Part shown: piece after piece, positions 5,677 through 9,388 of the stretch
Layout: the number at the start of each line of letters is the position of its first letter
Numbering within the stretch: the stretch's first letter is position 1
DNA from: Peptococcaceae bacterium
GTDB lineage: Bacteria > Bacillota > Peptococcia > Peptococcales > Peptococcaceae
Length of the DNA stretch: 9,388 nt
Direction: 5' to 3'
Assembly: GCA_017532485.1 (NCBI GenBank)
Contig: JAFXJE010000119.1
Coordinates: forward strand, 1 to 9,388
Translations under genes and position numbers: made by a program
The notes under the pieces: model-generated
What the model was told of the DNA's origin: nothing
Database searches by the model: none
Seen by the model: only the letters and a program-made list of their open reading frames with translations

Positions 5677-6561
5677 ATGAATATCCAAGATGTTTTTGCA
5701 GAATATAAGCAATTAACCGAAACAAGAATGAAAGAATTATTACCGAGTACAGAAGTATATCCTGGGGTAATTCATGATGCAATGGCCTACAGTCTTTTTG
5801 CAGGTGGCAAAAGATTTCGTCCTACTTTATGCTTGGCTGGTTGTGAAGCAGTAGGTGGCAAAAATGAGGATTGCTTGGATGCAGCTTGTGCATTGGAATG
5901 TATCCATACGTATTCACTTATTCATGATGATTTACCGGGTATGGATGATGATGATTATCGTCGTGGCAAATTGACCAACCATAAAGTATATGGGGTAGGT
6001 ATGGCGATTTTAGCAGGAGATGCTCTCTTGACTGTAGCTTTTGAATTGTTGGCAAAAATGGCGAATGGTCAAAATGAAAAACAATTACTGCAAGTTATTC
6101 AGGAAATTGCTGCTGCCAGTGGTACATTGGGTATGATTGGTGGTCAAGTAGTCGATATAAAATCAGAAAATACAGAACCAACAGAAGAATTATTAAAATA
6201 TATTCATACGCATAAAACAGGTGCGCTGATTACTGCCTCTGTGCGTGTAGGTGGTATTTTAGGTGGAGCAACTGCAGAAGAATTGCAGCAGTTGACTATT
6301 TACGGAGAAAAATTGGGGCTGGCTTTCCAGATTACTGATGATATTTTAGATGTAGTCGGTGATGAGGCGAAATTAGGCAAGCCTGTCGGTAGTGATGAAA
6401 AAAATCATAAAGCAACTTATCCTGCCTTGTTTGGCTTGGAACAGTCAAGAATAATGGCAAAGCAAGCGGTAGATGATGCCATTAACGCCATAGATTGCTT
6501 TGGTGAGAAGGCAATAAAATTAAAGCTTTTAGCACAATATTTAATTAGTCGAGATGTTTAA
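5677..6561 (+). CDS. ispA: Farnesyl diphosphate synthase (short-chain trans-prenyltransferase) IspA
   Basis: A 294-residue polyprenyl synthetase of normal length. It condenses isopentenyl diphosphate with dimethylallyl and geranyl diphosphate, giving farnesyl diphosphate for undecaprenyl and quinone side chains. Visible motifs are GGKRFRP (43-49, substrate phosphate binding), the first aspartate-rich motif DDLPGMDDDDYRRG (84-97), GDALLT near 114-119, KTGALI at 180-185, and the second motif DDILD (221-225) preceded by FQIT. The first motif has the two-residue insertion (DDxxxxD), and Tyr79 sits five residues before its first aspartate. Both mark bacterial type II farnesyl diphosphate synthases, so a C15 product is likely, although geranylgeranyl diphosphate cannot be excluded. 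The ribosome binding site is modest (GGGTGA at 5664-5669). It shares an operon with dxs, which feeds the same pathway. Confidence 0.95.
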   Translation: MNIQDVFAEYKQLTETRMKELLPSTEVYPGVIHDAMAYSLFAGGKRFRPTLCLAGCEAVGGKNEDCLDAACALECIHTYSLIHDDLPGMDDDDYRRGKLTNHKVYGVGMAILAGDALLTVAFELLAKMANGQNEKQLLQVIQEIAAASGTLGMIGGQVVDIKSENTEPTEELLKYIHTHKTGALITASVRVGGILGGATAEELQQLTIYGEKLGLAFQITDDILDVVGDEAKLGKPVGSDEKNHKATYPALFGLEQSRIMAKQAVDDAINAIDCFGEKAIKLKLLAQYLISRDV

Positions 6562-6582
6562 GCCACTATCTCTGAAAGTGAT

Positions 6583-7029
6583 GTGATTATCGTGAGTTTT
6601 TCAGCAGCAATAAATAATCCTATTTTGCAGGCAGCATTTTTTGGCTGGTTAGCAGCACAAGTGCTAAAAGTAGTTTTTGTTTTTCTAAAAGAAAAAAAGC
6701 TTGATTATACAAAAATGATTAGTTCCGGTGGTATGCCCAGCTCTCACTCCTCTTTGGTAGTAGCAGTAGCAACAGCTGTAGGCAGATATGCTGGTACGGG
6801 TTCAACAGCTTTTGGCTTGGCAGTAGCTTTTGCCGTAGTAGTTATGTATGATGCTGCCAATGTTAGACGGGAAGCAGGGCGTCAAGGTCGGCTTTTGAAT
6901 AAAATTGTGGAAGATTTTTATAGAGAACATAGAATTGACGAAAAGAAATTTAAAGAATTATTAGGACATACTCCACTAGAAGTAGCTGGAGGGGTGATAG
7001 TGGGTATTATCGTCGGTATGCTGGTTTAA
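6583..7029 (+). CDS. Divergent PAP2 family membrane protein (DUF212, YuiD-like)
   Basis: A 148-residue membrane protein. It has a hydrophobic helix at about residues 16-35, the signature SSGGMPSSHSSLVVAVATAV at 47-66, a second helix ending in the family block VVMYDAANVRREAGRQG (86-102), and the C-terminal LGHTPLEVAGGVIVGIIVG at about 127-145. PSSH and GHTP resemble the phosphate-binding and histidine motifs of PAP2 phosphatases, but the family's true substrate is not established. The start is GTG. The first GTG is 6583, with only weak AAAGTGA upstream; a second in-frame GTG at 6592 would remove three residues, and the sequence does not decide between them. It lies between ispA and dxs, separated from ispA by 21 bases, which suggests a link to polyprenyl-phosphate or lipid-carrier metabolism (inference). 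Confidence 0.9.
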   Translation: MIIVSFSAAINNPILQAAFFGWLAAQVLKVVFVFLKEKKLDYTKMISSGGMPSSHSSLVVAVATAVGRYAGTGSTAFGLAVAFAVVVMYDAANVRREAGRQGRLLNKIVEDFYREHRIDEKKFKELLGHTPLEVAGGVIVGIIVGMLV

Positions 7030-7035
7030 GGAGGG
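7028..7035 (+). promoter_or_regulatory. Strong Shine-Dalgarno for dxs
   Basis: AAGGAGGG overlaps the stop codon of the DUF212 gene (TAA 7027-7029) and leaves six bases to ATG 7042. It is close to the full consensus and the strongest site in the window. This suggests dxs is translated more efficiently than ispA or the DUF212 gene from the same transcript (inference). Confidence 0.75.
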
Positions 7036-7041
7036 TAAGTT

Positions 7042-8919
7042 ATGCAGTTTTTAGATAAAATAAAAACGCCGCAGGATATTAAACAGTTATCCGTTGCCGA
7101 GTTAAAAGTTTTGGCTCAGGAAATTCGCGACGAATTAGTTCAAGTAGTGTCGCAAAACGGAGGGCATTTGGCACCAAATCTTGGGATAGTAGAGCTTACT
7201 CTTGCTTTACATTATCTTTATGATGCCCCAAAAGATAAATTTGTTTGGGATGTAGGTCATCAAGCTTATGTGCATAAGTTGTTGACTGGGCGTTATGAAA
7301 AATTTAAGACTATTCGTACTTTTGAAGGTTTGGCTGGATTTCCGAAACGCTCCGAAAGCGAGTATGATGTTTTTGATGTTGGTCACAGCAGTACATCTAT
7401 TTCTGCTGCTACTGGTTTGGCTTTAGCGCGTGATTTAAACGGTGAAGACTATCGCGTAGTAGCTATTATCGGTGATGGGGCAATGACTGGTGGCATGGCT
7501 TTTGAAGCGTTAAATCATGCTGGACATTTAGGTACTAATTTAACAGTGATTTTAAATGATAATGAAATGTCCATTGACCCTAATGTAGGGGCAATGTCTG
7601 AATATTTAAGCCGTGTACGGACTAATCCTTCCTATACGAAAAGCAAAGAAGATGTTGAAGAATTATTGAAAAAAATTCCTGGTATTGGCGATAAAATGTT
7701 TAGGGCAGCTGATAAGCTGAAAGACTCTTTGAAGTATGTTTTAGTGCCAGGAGTATTATTTGAAGAATTTGGCTTTAAATATTATGGGCCGGTTAATGGT
7801 CATGACTTGTCGGCATTATTGGCAGTTTTGGAAAATGCGTCCAAAATAGAAGGTCCTGTTTTAATTCATGTAATTACCAAAAAAGGTAAAGGCTATTTGC
7901 CAGCGGAAACAAATCCTGATTTATTCCATGGTATCGGGGCTTTTGATATTGAAACAGGTAAGGTTTTGAAAAAAGCTGCTAAACCTAGTTATACTAATGT
8001 TTTTGGTAAAACATTAGTTCAATTAGGTCAGGAAAATGAGAAAATTGTTGGTATTACTGCGGCTATGGGGCAGGGGACAGGCATCAATCTTTTTCAAGAG
8101 GCTTATCCTAAGCGTACTATAGATGTGGGGATTGCCGAACAACACGCCGTAACTATGGCGGCAGCATTAGCGTTAAGTGGTTATCAGCCAGTAGTGGCGA
8201 TTTATTCGACCTTCTTGCAGCGTGCTTATGACCAAGTGCTGCATGATGTTGCTTTACAAAATGCACCAGTAGTTTTTGCACTGGATAGAGCAGGACTTGT
8301 GGGTGATGATGGGCCTACCCATCACGGTGTTTTTGATATTGCCTATTTGCGCCATATCCCAAATATGGTTGTGATGGCACCGAAGGATGAAAATGAATTA
8401 CGCCATATGCTTTATTCTGCCTTGGCTTATAAGCAGCCGACAGCTATTCGCTATCCACGAGGTGAGGGTGTGGGTGTAGCCTTTGATGCAGAATTGCAAG
8501 TATTGCCATTAGGACAAGGGGAATACTTACAACAAGGTGAAAAAGTTTCCTTGTTGGCTTATGGCAGTATGGTGGAAACAGCTAAAGAAACAGCAGCTAT
8601 TTTGCAGGAGAAAATGGGGATTACGCCAACTGTAATTAATATGCGTTTCGCGAAGCCGATTGATGCTGCTAAATTAATGGCTGAATATCAGCAAGGTAAT
8701 TTGTTGGTAACTATGGAAGAACACGCTTTAGAAGGTGGTTTCGGCAGTGCTGTTTTAGAATTTTTTAATGAGCAGCAGATTACCGATGCTAAAGTTTTAC
8801 GAATAGGTATTGATGATGCTTTTGTTCCACATGGGAAAACAGACTTGTTGAAAGAAATAAGTGGCTTGGACAGTGCGACGATAGCAAAGAAAATTATGGG
8901 TACTTTGGCAGGAGAATAA
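7042..8919 (+). CDS. dxs: 1-deoxy-D-xylulose-5-phosphate synthase Dxs
   Basis: The 625-residue thiamine-diphosphate enzyme is of normal length. It condenses pyruvate and glyceraldehyde 3-phosphate to 1-deoxyxylulose 5-phosphate, the first step of the MEP isoprenoid pathway. Visible features are GGHLAPNLG (40-48), DVGHQAYVHKLLTGR (70-84), the thiamine-diphosphate/Mg site IGDGAMTGGMAFEALNHAG (143-161) with Asp145, and LNDNEMSI (171-178) with Asn174. The transketolase-like second domain carries DVGIAEQHAVTMAAALALSG (361-380), with Glu366 as the catalytic glutamate, FLQRAYDQVLHDVALQ (391-406), DRAGLVGDDGPTHHGVFD (415-432) and YPRGEG (471-476). The C-terminal domain is complete (MEEHALEGGFGSAVLE). 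The ATG at 7042 has the strong AAGGAGGG site. The gene ends three bases before tlyA. No key residue is missing. Confidence 0.98.
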   Translation: MQFLDKIKTPQDIKQLSVAELKVLAQEIRDELVQVVSQNGGHLAPNLGIVELTLALHYLYDAPKDKFVWDVGHQAYVHKLLTGRYEKFKTIRTFEGLAGFPKRSESEYDVFDVGHSSTSISAATGLALARDLNGEDYRVVAIIGDGAMTGGMAFEALNHAGHLGTNLTVILNDNEMSIDPNVGAMSEYLSRVRTNPSYTKSKEDVEELLKKIPGIGDKMFRAADKLKDSLKYVLVPGVLFEEFGFKYYGPVNGHDLSALLAVLENASKIEGPVLIHVITKKGKGYLPAETNPDLFHGIGAFDIETGKVLKKAAKPSYTNVFGKTLVQLGQENEKIVGITAAMGQGTGINLFQEAYPKRTIDVGIAEQHAVTMAAALALSGYQPVVAIYSTFLQRAYDQVLHDVALQNAPVVFALDRAGLVGDDGPTHHGVFDIAYLRHIPNMVVMAPKDENELRHMLYSALAYKQPTAIRYPRGEGVGVAFDAELQVLPLGQGEYLQQGEKVSLLAYGSMVETAKETAAILQEKMGITPTVINMRFAKPIDAAKLMAEYQQGNLLVTMEEHALEGGFGSAVLEFFNEQQITDAKVLRIGIDDAFVPHGKTDLLKEISGLDSATIAKKIMGTLAGE

Positions 8920-8922
8920 ATT

Positions 8923-9388
8923 ATGGCGAAACAACGTTTAGATATCGTCTTGGTAGAAAAAGGGCTGGCAGCCAGTCGTGAAAAAGCCAAAGCTTTAATT
9001 ATGGCAGGCAAAGTGCTGGTAGATGAAAAGAAAATTGAAAAGGCAGGTACGGAGATTAATCCTGATTTGCCTATTCGTTTGTTGGGGGAAGATATCCCTT
9101 ATGTCAGTCGTGGCGGCTTAAAATTGGAAAAAGCATTACAGGAATTTCCTGTAGATTTGACGGGTAAGGTAGTTGCCGATTTAGGTGCTTCTACTGGTGG
9201 TTTTGTTGATTGTGCTTTGCAAAATGGCGCAGCTAAAGTATTTGCTGTTGATGTAGGGTACAATCAGTTGGATTGGAAGCTGCGCACAGACCCACGCGTA
9301 ATTAATATGGAAAAAACTAATGCCCGCTATTTGGAGCAAGATAGCTTAGGCGAAATGGTGGATGTAGTCACAACAGATGTAGCTTTTA
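8923..9388 (+). CDS. tlyA: TlyA/YqxC family rRNA 2'-O-methyltransferase, N-terminal part (3' end outside window)
   Basis: An open frame starts at ATG 8923 and runs off the window, giving 155 residues of a protein usually about 265-270 long. Residues 1-62 form an S4 RNA-binding domain (MAKQRLDIVLVEKGLAASRE, then KAKALIMAGKVLV). YVSRGGLKLEKAL (60-72) links to a Rossmann methyltransferase domain with SAM motif I VADLGASTGGFVDCALQNGA (84-103). FAVDVGYNQLDWKLRTDPRV (107-126) and the beginning of TTDVAF follow. In mycobacteria TlyA 2'-O-methylates 16S and 23S rRNA; Firmicute homologues are also annotated as haemolysin-like, but a methyltransferase role is more likely. AGGAGAA at 8910-8916, inside the dxs end, is its ribosome binding site. 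In related genomes NAD kinase, argR and recN often follow. Confidence 0.93.
   Translation, partial: MAKQRLDIVLVEKGLAASREKAKALIMAGKVLVDEKKIEKAGTEINPDLPIRLLGEDIPYVSRGGLKLEKALQEFPVDLTGKVVADLGASTGGFVDCALQNGAAKVFAVDVGYNQLDWKLRTDPRVINMEKTNARYLEQDSLGEMVDVVTTDVAF

Noticed and set aside
6564..6580. Short inverted repeat CACT...AGTG between ispA and the DUF212 gene, considered as a terminator
   Set aside because: The stem is only four base pairs with a nine-base loop and no following T-run, so it is not a credible terminator.
8688..9011. Minus-strand 107-codon open frame across the dxs-tlyA junction
   Set aside because: Both plus-strand genes have strong family motifs through this stretch. The antisense product resembles no protein family.

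Overview
The window is a compact chromosomal segment from an endospore-forming Firmicute with moderately low GC. All supported genes are on the plus strand, with almost no intergenic space. The gene families and order match the conserved spoIIIA to dxs/tlyA neighbourhood of Bacillota. The genus cannot be fixed from the sequence alone. Protein style and gene order fit a Clostridia- or Negativicutes-type lineage better than Bacillus, because accBC and folD are absent and a DUF212 gene sits between ispA and dxs.

Region 1 (1-3354) is the distal part of the sporulation operon spoIIIA: the last codons of spoIIIAB, then spoIIIAC, AD, AE, AF, AG and AH. In the model organism these proteins are made in the mother cell and form a channel or secretion-like complex across the intermembrane space, docking with forespore SpoIIQ. 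It keeps the forespore active and supports late sigma-G activity. Most junctions have a Shine-Dalgarno sequence inside or just after the previous gene, as expected for coupled translation.

Region 2 (3355-3428) is the largest gap, only 74 bases. It holds a good extended -10 promoter candidate and no recognisable terminator. It separates the sporulation operon from a housekeeping operon.

Region 3 (3429-9388) is a dense housekeeping operon. It encodes an Asp23/Gls24 protein (YqhY type), NusB (transcription antitermination), XseA and XseB (exonuclease VII), IspA (farnesyl diphosphate synthase), a DUF212/YuiD membrane protein of the divergent PAP2 family, Dxs (first enzyme of the MEP isoprenoid pathway) and the first 155 codons of a TlyA/YqxC-type rRNA methyltransferase that runs off the window. 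Dxs and IspA act at the start and middle of isoprenoid synthesis. The DUF212 protein between them may act on a prenyl-phosphate substrate, but that is inferred from position and fold only.

I found no mobile element, CRISPR array, tRNA, rRNA, riboswitch or defence system. I do not see an undescribed system here. The points worth a second look are modest: a SpoIIIAE with no room for a signal peptide, short SpoIIIAG and SpoIIIAH, the promoter without a terminator at the sporulation/housekeeping boundary, and the DUF212 gene within the isoprenoid cluster.
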